From contig JAHLMK010000008.1 of NCBI GenBank assembly GCA_019915135.1, positions 1,736,001-1,800,000 of the forward strand: 64,000 nt of DNA, given 5' to 3'. The translations under genes were made by a program, and so were the position numbers. The notes under the pieces are model-generated. The model worked only from the letters and a program-made list of their open reading frames with translations, did no database searches and was not told the DNA's origin. Shown piece after piece: positions 11,131 to 23,104 of this stretch. Source of the stretch: Strobilurus pachycystidiatus. Its lineage: Eukaryota; Basidiomycota; Agaricomycetes; Agaricales; Physalacriaceae. Position 1 is the first letter of the stretch. The number at the start of each line of letters is the position of its first letter.

Positions 11131-14100
11131 GGAAGTACTTCCACTGCTTCTAAGGTGCCCAGGTTAGTCGCTCAACGCGTTACGAAGTGCATCCCCGAGT
11201 CATCGATTTATAATGAAGGAAACGGAGAATTTCCGACCCCAAAGCTGAAAGTTCTTTGCCTCGATGGTACCTTTAGCAACCTTAAACGGGCGTCTTGATT
11301 GTTCTCATCCAACTGCTCCAAGTTGTGAAAGAACAAGCAGACTACGACCCCGCAGTGTTGGGGACGCTGGAGACGAGACAAGGACCTGGGTATTAGCATT
11401 GAGTTAGCAGGGTCGACAAGAATCCTTTCTCGGAAATTTACCTCGAACAGGGCCTTCGGTTTCCAACAATGTTGAATAAGCCGCCGCACCGAAGAATCTC
11501 CGTCTTACGTGCGCATCTCACAACGGACGTCGAGAGCTTCGCGAAGTGGCCAAGAACTCGACGGACTTCCTGGATAATATGTGTCGCCGATTGGTCGATG
11601 TTGTCGTCGTCTAACTGGCCTCAGAATCGACGGCCGTGTGTGGAGAAGAATCTCAGAGCGTTTGCGCGAAGTAAACGAGACTCTGGTAATGAGCGGCGAA
11701 TGCGACAGCATCTGGGATCTGACGTGCTGCTTCTAAATGGCATAGCAAGATGTGATGTAGAAAGAAGATGTGAACTGCGTGGAGACATTAGAATGACGCT
11801 GGGCCATTCAAGTTGGGATTGATGAGGCTGACTACATGTTGCTGCTAAAACCTCACGAAACGGGAATTGGAAGCGAGTGGCAAATCTCGGCTCTGCACCA
11901 ATTATGATGCGAGTTATCCATCAACACGCTACCAACCGGAATGAGGGAAACGGGGTTACAAGGCGATGAAAGACAACACTTACACATGGGGTAGAAATCT
12001 AGCCGATGTTCACACTTTCTTCACGCTGTTCTAGAACAGAGAAGGAGACTAGGGATCCGACCTGAGGTGCATCCCAAGGTCAAGGCATTAACCAGACCCT
12101 CTATACTCTGTCCGTCATAGCCCCAAGAGAGTTCTCCAGAGCACCGATACCGCGTAAGTCGGATCCAAGAGAATCGATTCTGGCTGCGAATATTCTGCAT
12201 ATCATACTGACTTCTGATGTGCAGGACTGCGCAGACATTAGTCGAGATTCAATGAAAGAGGAAGACTCCGCAGCTACCTTCTTGGTCGAAAGTAACATCA
12301 ATTGCCCACCAACCACCATCGAACTGTAGCGAGCAAGATCTTCAAGGGATGCCAATTCTTCAATATAGTCTCAGCAAGGCCCAAGGTATCTCAAACAAAC
12401 GTACGTTTCTGAGCAGATCGGAATCATCCAACTGAGGCCATAGCGAACCGCGCTCGGTGCAGTATGATACCATTGAAGTGGATGCTTCACGCAAAGGTGT
12501 AACTTGATCGTTCCCGGTCGGAAACGATAAAGAATGGAAAAGGCGTATGTCCGCCGTGTATACAAGAGAGAGGTGTCCACCACCGATAGAATAATAACGG
12601 GACTGCTCAGGATCTCCTGTGTAAAACGTTCTGGTTGCCTCACTCCAGATCACGAAGAGTATAGCCGAAATCTTACAAACACTTTTGTCACTGAGAGTTT
12701 ACCGCGAAGGCGGTGACAACCTGGGGAGGTCTTGCTCACTTCCACCGCAGCGAGAGGAGTGGTGGAACCAAAATAAGACCGCCGCGAACGGGCAAAAAAG
12801 CTTGCTCTTGTAATGGCGTCCGCAAACACCTTCCACTCGCCCAGACGTCCGAGCTGTAATGAACAGCCATCACGTCCAGCGATGAGCGACCAGGTCGGCC
12901 GTCATACTCAAAGAGAATATCTGATGGGCATTGGTGAGAGATAAACTCAATGGTTCTTCGAACACTCTTAGAGGGGACTATGAATAGTTGTTGGGACCCA
13001 CCTTGACGTTCTGCCAAACATCGGATTCGGGATTGATGGACACTCATGTCTGGTTTGATCTGCCGCACTATACACGAGTGCACGATTCGTCCATTTGAAG
13101 AAATGCGTATCGGGTATGTCCTAAGACGCTTCCGTGTTTTGCAGACATACCAAGTGAGGAAACTCACCGGCGAGGCTGTCCGGCCGTTGCACTTTTCGCT
13201 GAATGGAAATTACGAACCATTTGGCCATCAGAATCTGACCGCGTAAATGAGAAAAAAAACACCATGGTTTCCTGGATACAAAATACTTTCTGGAGTCGGC
13301 CGAGCTCAACACGAAAAGCTCGAAAGTTTCAACGGGCCCAGAAAACTGCGAATGGTGTCAAAACGGGAGGTCGACCTGTGGAAGACAAAACATGTAAATT
13401 TACCAGATCTGATAACCACGCATGAAGGGTCTGGAAGTACACCTTCGATAGCGCTCGCCTCTCCGGGCCTAAACCCCGCCTTGCGAGACATCGTCCGCCC
13501 ACACTGAATAGAGCCCAGCCATTCTTCCAACCGACAGCCAGAACGTATCCATCTGAGCTCCATTCCAAAGCGCAGACAGGACCTGGCTGCCGATTGTAGG
13601 GATTAGTATTGACATGGAGTCGAACGTGGCGTTGTCGTTGAGAACAGAGACGAAGGGAATGAGGTCAGGGCGACGCCACCACTATCGAGCGAAGTCAGAT
13701 GCTAAATCCAGACGAGCTGCAAAATAGCACCAACCCTACCATGCCCACAGCGAACACGGAAACCGACTGTTCAGCGCTACTCGTACGGCGCGCTTTGGCT
13801 CGTCGTACATACGGCGATTAGCTTCGTGCAACGGCTGATCAGGATCCACGCGTCTTTGCTTCTGAATCCATCGTGGTGTAGGAAAGTCATGCAGGCAAGT
13901 GCCATACCATGTACTTCCATTGGGGACTGCTGGTTGCATTCTGGACGGGTCATCAGAGACATGGACTGGCTCATATCTGTCGTCCTGGTCCGAATTACTA
14001 TCTGTATCCTCTGGCTCGCGGAGCTGTACGAAATACACCCGGCCATCGGATGTTATCCACGTCTCTACTCCGGCCGTGCGAGAATAGGATATGTGGGAGA

Positions 14101-14950
14101 CGCTGACTATGGCCTGGTGTGAATTGTGATCAAAGAGGAGCCGTGATTCTACCCACCATCAGGCTCAATGAACCAGTCAAAGTCGTGGTCATTGAACACC
14201 CAGGTGTCGTAGCTTCCAAATCGCGTTGCTTCTTGCGGGTCGTGCTCGTCATGTCTGTCGTCGTGGACGTGTTGTCGTTCATCAGCTTCTGATGGCCATG
14301 GAATCCGTTGAACGGCCGGAGGGTTTCTTGTGGAAAACAGTATATAGTGTCGACGTGGAGATGCACTGGAGCCAATTAAACAGTGTGCAAGTGTGTAGGG
14401 AGAACGCACCTTATGAGCGTCCCCTCGATGCGGATGACGCCCTCAAAGTGAAGACTGATTGGATTCAATGGAAGACCTTCGCCGGGGCCTGCGGTGAAGT
14501 TTCGTTGCGCGGTGGGGCTGAGGGCGGGTGCCTGATATACGGGGTCGGACACATTGTAAGACACTGTGATCAGCACGAGGTAGGATAACGATGTCTGGAC
14601 GTCGAGTTAGCTAGCAGCACGCCTTTGCTGGGACGCACGCACCTGTATCACCAGCCGGGATCCATCTGGAGCCCAGTGTGCTTCCGCGTTCTCTCCGTGA
14701 TCGAGGATGGACGATGGGGTACGCGACAGGTACGCCAGAACAGCCGTGGGCTGGCCAGATGTCAGTGCTGGTCGCGAGGGGACATTTGACGACGCACTCG
14801 GACGCGCCAGACAGAGACACCATTGCGGGTGAGAAAGGCGAAGAATGACTTGCGTGGGCTTGGAAAGAGGCCCAGGGCGGGCTCGGCAGGGATGTTGGGC
14901 AGGGAGGGGACCGTCGAGAGCCGTCGCGCTGCCGACGTGGGAAAGTACAT
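11130..14950 (-). pseudogene. RIC1: RIC1-like Rab6-GEF subunit, N-terminal half intact and C-terminal half frame-disrupted
   Basis: Ric1 with Rgp1 forms the exchange factor for the Golgi GTPase Ypt6/Rab6. The N-terminus starts at the ATG at 14950 with MYFPTSAARRLSTVPSLPN and RNGVSVWRVR. Exons can then be joined cleanly through LSYLVLITVSYNVSDPVYQAP, AGPGEGLPLNPISLHFEGVI, DTWVFNDHDFDWFIEPD and the conserved HDFPTPRWIQKQRRVDP. From about 13.78 kb the frame breaks again and again: TTTCC where a further T is needed, an extra base before the FELFVLSSADS block near 13.33 kb, and a missing C at the IVGN-KALFE block near 11.46 kb. Later blocks such as DLRGIGALENSL and FFHNLEQLDENNQDA remain recognisable. 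The end near 11130 is approximate. Confidence 0.75.
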
Positions 14951-15341
14951 GGTCGGGGCGTATTGTCAGCGCATGAGCGCCGGTCCAAAGGAGATTCTGG
15001 ACCTCGGGTAACTTGCGCTTCGGAGTTTATACCGTCATGGCCGGTATTCACATTTCTCGGCATTTTATAGCGCTTCAAGCATTATTACATGGTAAAGGCC
15101 ATCGCGGCATCGATTGGGAGTCAAAGTGTGTGATAAATAGTTTCTGACGCGTGCTTTCATTCTTCCTATGACCGGCTGGACGTTACATGATGCTATGAAC
15201 ATAACAGCTCTAAGAACAGCTCTGCTTGAACGCGTGCGCCACGTTCACGTGCAATTGTTTGTTGACAGTCCTTTTTCGTTGTTTTGACTCCGACTTTGAG
15301 CTCAGTCCACCCTCTACTTACTACCACCACTACTCGTACTT

Positions 15342-16019
15342 ATGGCCGCCGTCACACAAACCACGCTTACTGGCCTCAAGGTGATTTCCATCCTCCTTTG
15401 CCCATGAAGACACCATTAACAGCGCGTCCTGCATAGCGGCCGTTGGAAAGCGATTCAGCCAATGCTGCGCCTCCCCCGAAGAAGCGCGCTGCACCCAAGA
15501 AGTCAGCGCTCTCCGCGCTGGGCCACTGCTCACTGAACAAGAAGGACTTTGGGGACAAGATCAAGAGCTGCCTCAGGTGTGTCGCGTCGCTATTTCGCGC
15601 CTGGCTTGTCTCTGAAGGTACCATTATAACCATAGCCTCGAGAAATATGCGATTCAGAGGATGTCCTTTGAGGTGCGCGTTTTTTCACTGCTATCCACTC
15701 GCCCAATCCTCATGAATCCTTCTAGGTCGAGATGGACGTGTCATTCTTCCGCGGATTCTTCACTGACGTCCAGATTGTTCCGGAAGGTGCATGCTCCACC
15801 TTCTCCTTCGTCCACTCCTGCATTGACGCGTCCTAAACAAAAGCCTATGACCAATCCACGCCTGTTGTCGTCGCGACACTCAACAATGCTAGCGCTGGAA
15901 GGATCTTTGGGGTCAGCAAGATCAAGAATGGGAACCGTTACACGCAATACGACCTGCGTACTATGGCGGTCATCCTCTATCCTGCAACCAATAAGGCACA
16001 AATTTTCCTCAGTGTCTGA
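15342..16019 (+). CDS. Uncharacterised small basic protein with NLS-like N-terminus
   Basis: I do not recognise this family. Exon 1 (MAAVTQTTLTGLK) splices to an exon rich in basic residues, KRPLESDSANAAPPPKKRAA, which resembles a bipartite nuclear localisation signal. The next exons read NKKDFGDKIKSCL, HYNHSLEKYAIQRMSFE and EMDVSFFRGFFTDVQIVP, and the end reads LRTMAVILYPATNKAQIFLS before a TGA at 16017-16019. Straight translation meets a TAA at 15834-15836. A 57-nt intron (GTGCAT...AAAAG) spanning it would restore an in-frame join, so the gene may be intact; the acceptor is weak. A nuclear location is inferred only from composition. Confidence 0.5.
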
Positions 16020-16332
16020 ATGTAGTGTTGCACACACAGGTCGACTGCTCACTCACCTTACCAACTCATGCTTTAGATCCTCATCACTTACCTCTACTGC
16101 TGTATAATCTTGATCGTACATTGTTTTTTAGTTGTACATATACCGTTTATTTCTTGCAAGTAACATAAGATGAAGTTGCCCTCTTAAGGAAGAATGATCC
16201 AAATTTCGTCGTACTGAAGTACTATCTAGGTGTACAGGTTTAGATGAAGTCCAATCGCAGGATCATATGCCAGCAATGTCTTCATAGGATAGATAAATTG
16301 TGTTTCATGTGTAGACGCTCGACGTCCACATT
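16020..16332. other. Convergent 3' intergenic region
   Basis: This 313-bp gap lies between the tail-to-tail small basic protein gene (+) and SUR7-like gene (-). It is AT-richer than its neighbours. I see nothing beyond expected 3' untranslated sequence. Confidence 0.5.
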
Positions 16333-17397
16333 TCAACCGCGATACGTGCAGCAACTGGAACGTTCGTTAGTAAGATATGGAAGACTGAAAAATCACTCAC
16401 CTGATAAAGTACGGTATAAGAGAAGCAAAAGAGCAAGCAAACGCCGCCCACAACAGATATATTGCCGAGCCCGTGGATACATGAATACCGATGGAGACTC
16501 CATCTCCATTTCCAATGAGTACGTTGTTGATGTCGTTTGATTTGTTTATCATGACGGTCCAAATCGTTGCTCCGCACAACGTCAAGATCGTGGTGAGAGA
16601 GGCGAATGTGGCCGACACGACAAAAGTGAGGTTGTGCTTGGTGACGCCACTGCGCCACGAGGATGATGAGCGCACGAGTTATTGGAGATGGATGTACTTA
16701 CGTCACCATGGCGAGGAAAGAGCATATCGTGCCGATGAGAATCGTGTAGTACGCGCCTTTGGTAGGGTTTCCAAGAGAGTTGGAATGGCTGAAGGTGGTG
16801 CCCTGTACAAGAGCATTCGTTATGGAGGTGTAATTGGCTCTCATGTCTCCGGTCATTATGTCGTAAGGCTGATATTCGTGAGCAGCAGATATGTTGGAAC
16901 ATTTGCCAACGTGGGTTTCGTTATATCCACAATGTGCGTAAAGCCCGAACTTGTAGTATTGACGCAGGCCGAGATTTTGCATGAGAGGTGCAGAGTTATT
17001 CGTCGCGTATAGCCCGTGGATTGGGTCTAGCAGAGCGTCCGAAAGGGCATCTCTGGACATTTCGAGTAAGCGTTGGCCTGTCCGAGGGACGGATGCCTCA
17101 CCCATATCGCGAGACGTTCAACTTGGCCTGGGGAAAATCTTGAGTATGTTGGATATTCCGACATGTCGGATGACTTTACTAGGTATATCCCGCGAGGAAC
17201 GGAGCTAGTGTTGATTTGGCCGACCTGTACGCAGATAAGATGGTGAACCGAAGCGGGACGGATACGAACATGAGTGAAAATGAGCAGAATCAGTGTCGTC
17301 AACCTGTCACCGAGGGAGTTAGAGCTCTGTGTGCTACCGAGAATCCGTGCACGTACGATAGAAAGGTCCCGGCTGAAATGCATACCTCTCCGCGCAT
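16333..17397 (-). CDS. SUR7/PalI-family four-helix membrane protein
   Basis: Plasma-membrane protein of the SUR7/PalI group, linked to eisosomes, cortical patches and cell-wall or pH signalling. Exon 1 (MRGEVCISAGTFLS) joins LTTLILLIFTHV, giving the first membrane helix, followed by VGQINTSSVPRGIYLVK. The extracellular loop has the family pattern GLRQYYKFGLYAHCGY...CSN with paired Cys. Later helices are AYYTILIGTICSFLAMVT, FASLTTILTLCGATIWTVMI and AIYLLWAAFACSFASLIPYF. The last exon gives SCCTYRG and a TGA at 16333-16335. The protein is roughly 280 residues. One internal splice after LVK is uncertain. Confidence 0.75.
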
Positions 17398-17586
17398 GAT
17401 GGGACAAAGTGAAGAGGTGGCAATGCGTTGAGATCGACTCGTCAGAAAAACGTGTTGGCGTCCCCTAGAACGCATTGACCCATGACCGGCCGGCACCACG
17501 CTCGGCGATCCCCGCGTTACTCGTTGCTCGCAGTGCCTCGCACAGTACTTCACGGTTATCCCTCTACGCCGTCCACGAGCGCAACG

Positions 17587-20500
17587 ATGGCCAGAGTCTC
17601 GCCGTTGCAGCCCCTTCTGCACAATCCAGAGGCCGCGCTGTCGCTGTCCACGTCGCCCACAGAGCTGGGCCTCTCTACCACCGACTCCCCTCTCAAGGAC
17701 AGTGCCAAGCCGGAATCGCCTAGCGGACGTCGCGTCAAGCGCCTCTCGTCAACGGTCGGCAAGACAGTCGACAAGCTCGGAAGAAGCATCAGTGGCCGCT
17801 CGTCGCCCGGCACGCCTCCAACGTCATCGGGCTCTCGCCGGCTGTTCAGTATCAACAGGAAAGGCAAGGGGAGGGACAAGTCGTCGGACCGCGTGGACGG
17901 TACGTACTCGGCCTGCTGTTCAGGGCTTCCCACTCAACTGGCCTCCCAGATGTGCTTTCGCCAGCCAGTAGTCCCTCTACCTCCCGCCCAACATCTCCCA
18001 TGAAGGCCGCTACCCAGGACGATTCCCCTTTCATTACCCCGCGCTCACCATCCCCACCTCCGTCTAGACCGCTTCTCAGCTCATTCCGCGGCGATGGCTC
18101 CGTACGGCCCACTTACTGCATTCGTGTATTCTGACTTATCGCTCCCTAGATGCGCGCAGGCACCCAGACTCTTATACAGGCATTACAAGCACTCCCTTGG
18201 ACCAAGGATCCCGATAACGACGACGAGATCATCAACCACCGAGATCTTCCGCCCGTCACCGACTCCGAGAGCGATGAGGATGACAGGTTGAACCAGCGTA
18301 AGCTGTATAATCTCTCCGACAATGTAACAGCAACCACTCACCCTGTTTCAGCGCCTCATATGGCCTCGTCTATTCACACCATCTATCGCCCGCTCGCCCG
18401 CTCACGGAAACAGTCCATCGGCCCTGCCTCTCATCGGCGCGCTGCCGCCCCCACCTTTGCCGGTCCACCTCAGGAAGAGGAACCCACGTCAAGCCCACCC
18501 TCAGATGAGGAGGCCTCGGATGATGATGCGGATGACTTCGAAGTAGCGACTCCAATTCAATCAACTCCCGAAACTCCTCTCGTCGCCAGGGCCCCTCCAT
18601 TGACCAGGATTAGCATGCTGGACAGAGCCAATTTCTCACGGACAGGCAGTATGGCGACAGTTAGACTTCATAGACGCACCATGCTAGCTGAAAAGTTACG
18701 CGAAATATACGAACTAGACGATATCGAAGAAGTCCGCGCAGGTATGTATCTGGGTCTCCTACCCTCATTTTGAGCTAACGCTGTGTCTAGAAATGCCTTG
18801 CTGGTTGCTGAGGTCGATTCGTAAGTGTCCGGCCTTCTTCGCCTGAATCACGTTCCTGACCTGTCGCTTCAGTACTGCAAGGGTACATGTATCTGACGAA
18901 CACATATCTGTGCTTTTTCGCACACATGCCGTCGAAAGAGGTAATACATGATCCGCTCTATCTCACTGGAAGAGGCTCTGAGCACGCAAAGCAGGATCAA
19001 GTTCTCAAGTCGGGTTCCTTGAGCAAGAAGGCCACGCGCACTAAGCGTTGGATAAAACATTGGTTTGTGCTCAAGAACGACGCCCTGAGCTGGTACCAGT
19101 CATCCTCGGTGAGTCAATACATCCGGTCAGTGTCAAAGTGTCTAATGCCGCTGATCTACCAGGATCCTTACTTTCCCCACGGAATCGTTGACTTGCGGTA
19201 TGCAATTTCATGCGAACCCGTCGGCGACAGAGAATTCCGTGTACGGACCAACCAGAAGACGGTCTTATTGTACGCAGACTCTGTTCCTAGCAGAGAGGAA
19301 TGGGTAAAAGCCATCCGGAAAGTGATCTTCAAGGCTCAGAACATGGGAGATAGTGTCAAGGTCGGATTTTCAATTGTCTTCCCTCGGGACGGGATCTCAT
19401 TTCCACTTCAGATCGCCATCCCTTACTCGGCAATCCTCGATGTCGACAAATCATCTGCGATGGATTTCAGCGAAACTATCGAGATCAAAGTCCTCGACAA
19501 AGAGGCATCGGGTCTGCTGTCCGTTGACTCCTATTTCTTCGCATACTTCCACGACATGTCTTCCGCATTGGACCAGATTCGCGATGCAGTGCGGACTCAT
19601 CGTGCTGTCCCAGAAACCGCAGATGGCGGCGTGCCGAAGACAGTCTTGGACACAACTATTACCCGGCCTCCTCCCACCTCTCATCCAGATAGGACTGCTA
19701 GCTTGCCTGTGAACCCGGAGGCCAGCAAGGAGAAATCCAATGGATCTGTCTTCCGAATATCCTCCCTCCTACGACCGTTTAGTGATTCGCGTCCTCATGT
19801 CACGTTATCGGAGTCGGCCCCTGATGTTATGGAAGAATTCACTCACATATCCAAACGCTCTTCGGCCTCTTTCGTACCTGTTGCGACATCTGGCTCTCCT
19901 TCGAAGCAACTAGAGGTGCAATCTCCTGACGAAGATGAAGACCTCAGTTTGACGCCGAAGCCCATGGACAAGGAATACACTCACACGTACCCGCCTTCCA
20001 CTTCTCCAGCGTCTTCAATCGTCCCTGACCAACCTTCTCTCACTCGTAGAGAGAGTACCGCGACATCCTCTACTTCGTCGAGCTCTTGGAACGTTGGTGT
20101 CCCAAGTTGGATCAAAGTCGCTCGACCGAGCCGCCTCTTCGGCTCCTCCGCTCCGCAAGTCCTTACAACTACATCGCCTGCTCCAGTCAAAGAAGTCTAC
20201 TCTTCCACGAGCAGTGTTGCGGGAAGCAAAATCAGTAGCACAGGTGATATGACCTTTAGCGTCCTGGACTCGCCGGAGATGGCCATTGACTCCGAGGTGG
20301 TGGACAAGTTCAGGACGTCGTTCGCGTATGATGAGAAGGAGACTTTACTTGGCTGTATGTCGTTTTCATCATTGTCTGATGGTCTATGAGCCTTAACTCA
20401 CGCCAACCCAGATTTCCCTGGCTACATTTTTCGACTTCTGCCAGTATTTGGACGAATGTATATTTCGACCAATTACTTTTGCTTCAAGTCTTCGGGTCCT

Positions 20501-22909
20501 TTAACGTCACGCACTCGGGTCAGTCTCTCCGTCTCATTCTTTGCTGTGTACTTACCTCGTCCAGATGATCCTCCCAATCCGTGACATACTCACAACAGAG
20601 AAATCGAAAGCTACGCGTTTCGGACACCATGGCCTCATCATCATTGTGAGGGGACACGAGGAACTCTTCTTCGAATTCAGCGCCGAGGATAAGCGCGATA
20701 CGTTTGTCGCTCTTCTGGAAAGACAAATGGCTGAGGTGCAGAGAAGGCTTGCCGCTGGCGAAACCAACATACCTACCAAAGGAAAGCTGGATGCTCTGAT
20801 CCTTGAGGAGTTCGAGACCAGATCGCCTAGCAGTAGCTCACAGGATGACCCAGTTCCGGTTACTGAAAGCTTAACCGACTCTTTACCGGCGGTCATGTTC
20901 ACGTCAGCGTCGTCAACCTTCCTGACGTTCAAGCCTCAGAAGAGTCTTCACTTTACCTTCTTGACGATTGGTTCTCGAGGAGATGTTCAGCCCTATATTG
21001 CGTTGGCCAAAGGGCTGAAGGCTGACGGTCATCGGGTTCGTATCGCGACGCATCGCGAATTCAAGGATTGGATAGAAGCTGTAAGTTTTGTCAGCTCTTA
21101 CGAGTACGATTTTTTTGAAGTCTTACGGTTTTCTTCAGCATGACATAGAGTTTGGTTACGTTGGCGGCGACCCCGCTGAACTTATGAGAATTTGCGTTGA
21201 GAATGGAATGTTCACACTGTCGTTCATGAAAGAAGGGCTTCAGAAGGTTCTTTGATTGCTTTGACCCGTCGTGTTCGTGTTTGACAATATGATCCAGTTC
21301 CGAGGTTGGCTGGACGACTTGTTGAAGACGTCCTGGGAAGCCTGTCAAGGAACGGACGTCCTCGTTGAGAGTCCGAGTGCCATGGGTGGATACCATATCG
21401 CGGAGGCCTTGGGAATACCCTATTTCAGAGCCTTCACCATGACTTGGTCGCGCACTCGAGCATATCCTCACGCATTCGCTGTTCCCGATCGGAAGGTATG
21501 TGAACGTGTTCATTTGTCTCTCCTAAGCTGAAGTCGTGCTATTTAGATGGGCGGAAGCTACAATTATATGGTATTTCAGTTTCTTACTACAACACATTTC
21601 GTGCTAACGATTCACCAATAGTCCTATGTCATGTTTGATCAAGTGTTTTGGCGTGCTACTTCTGGTCAGATAAACCGATGGCGCAGAAATCTTCTACATC
21701 TCGGTGCCACCAGTCTCGACAAGATGGAGCCTCATAAGATCCCATTCTTGTACAACTTCAGTCCTCATGTGGTACCTCCGCCTCTGGATTGGCCGGAGTG
21801 GATCCGTGTCACAGGTACGTCTTTGCTCTTAATCATGTTTGCAGAAGCTCACTGCCTCTTAGGCTATTGGTTCCTTGACGATGCCGACGTTAGTGCCAAG
21901 AAATGGCAACCTCCTGCCGATTTGGTAGCCTTCATCGACAATGCGCACAAACAGGGCAAGAAGGTCGTCTACATTGGCTTCGGCAGTATCGTAGTTTCCG
22001 ACCCCAGAGCGATGACTCGATGTGTCATTGAAGCCGTAGTGCAAAGTGGCGTACATGCGATCTTGTCGAAGGGATGGTCTGATCGTTTGCACGTCAAGAG
22101 TGCCGATGCAGCAGAGCCTGAAGAACCTCTGCCCAAGCAGATCTATTCCATCACATCCATCCCGCATGATTGGCTGTTCCAGCGTATAGATGCGGCCTGT
22201 CATCACGGTGGTGCGGGTACAACTGGTGCTAGTCTTCGATGTGAGCTTCTTTCCCTTCATTGATGTCCTTGTCTGAATTTCTTCAGCCGGGATTCCAACC
22301 ATCATCAAACCCTTCTTTGGCGATCAATTTTTCTGGGCGGATCGTGTGGAGGCGTTGGGAGTTGGATCCGGCGTCAGGAAGCTCACCGTCGACTCATTGA
22401 CAGACGCCCTGTTGCTTGCCACCACTGACCGCAAGCAAATAGAACGCGCCAAATTGATCGGAGAGCAAATCCGTGGGGTACGTTGTACTTGCGCCCTAAG
22501 CACATATGATACTCACAATCTGCAGGAGGATGGTGTGGCGACTGCCGTTGAGTCTATCTATCGCGACCTGGACTATGCTCGCTCCTTGATCAAGCGTAAC
22601 ACGTCCGACAGCGAGGACGAAGAACAGGCGGAGAGTACGAACACCGAGCATGCGACCATCCGCCAACGTCGCCATGATTCTGGTGGCCCCGTCGATCCTG
22701 CGTCTGGCTACAGTTCCAGCGGGGGAGGGGCAAGCGAGGACTGGAGCGTCATATCGTCAGAGCACGGTGACTCCCGTCGGTCTTCGTTGGGTTCCAAGTC
22801 AAATAGCAAGCGCAACAGTGGCTTTGCTGCGATGCTGAGTGTATTACCAGATTCGCTGATTCCTGGGTCACCACGTCGGCGCACATTATCTGCCGGGTCC
22901 CAGTCCTAA
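17587..22909 (+). CDS. ATG26: Sterol 3-beta-glucosyltransferase (Ugt51/Atg26 type)
   Basis: Transfers glucose from UDP-glucose to ergosterol on membranes; some fungal orthologues also act in pexophagy. The order is typical. A Ser/Pro-rich N-terminus is followed by a first GRAM domain ([15 protein letters not shown]...[14 protein letters not shown], about 18.7-18.95 kb), then a PH domain ([20 protein letters not shown]) and a second GRAM domain ([15 protein letters not shown], about 20.4-20.7 kb). The GT28-like N-lobe is [20 protein letters not shown] and the nucleotide-binding C-lobe is [19 protein letters not shown]. The start at 17587 gives [10 protein letters not shown]; an in-frame ATG at 17482 is possible. 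About 1,450-1,500 residues after removing more than ten short introns. One intron near 21.25-21.30 kb has an unusual GTTCTT donor. No frame break. Confidence 0.92.
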
Positions 22910-22954
22910 TGATTTCCATGTTGAATGACCATGTATGTAGCAATAATCTTTCCT

Positions 22955-22970
22955 CACACACACACACACA
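22955..22970. repeat. (CA)8 microsatellite
   Basis: Eight CA dinucleotides lie in the short intergenic gap between the converging sterol glucosyltransferase and 2OG-dioxygenase genes. Confidence 0.9.
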
Positions 22971-23104
22971 CTGTACGTCCAACTATGCTCGTAACACTTT
23001 TGTCTTTTCATGTACTAGTCTTCGGATCTTTGGGGTCGTATTGTAGTACTTACGCATACTAATCCGGATGGGTACCCATGTCTTATATATAATTGTATGT
23101 CCAA

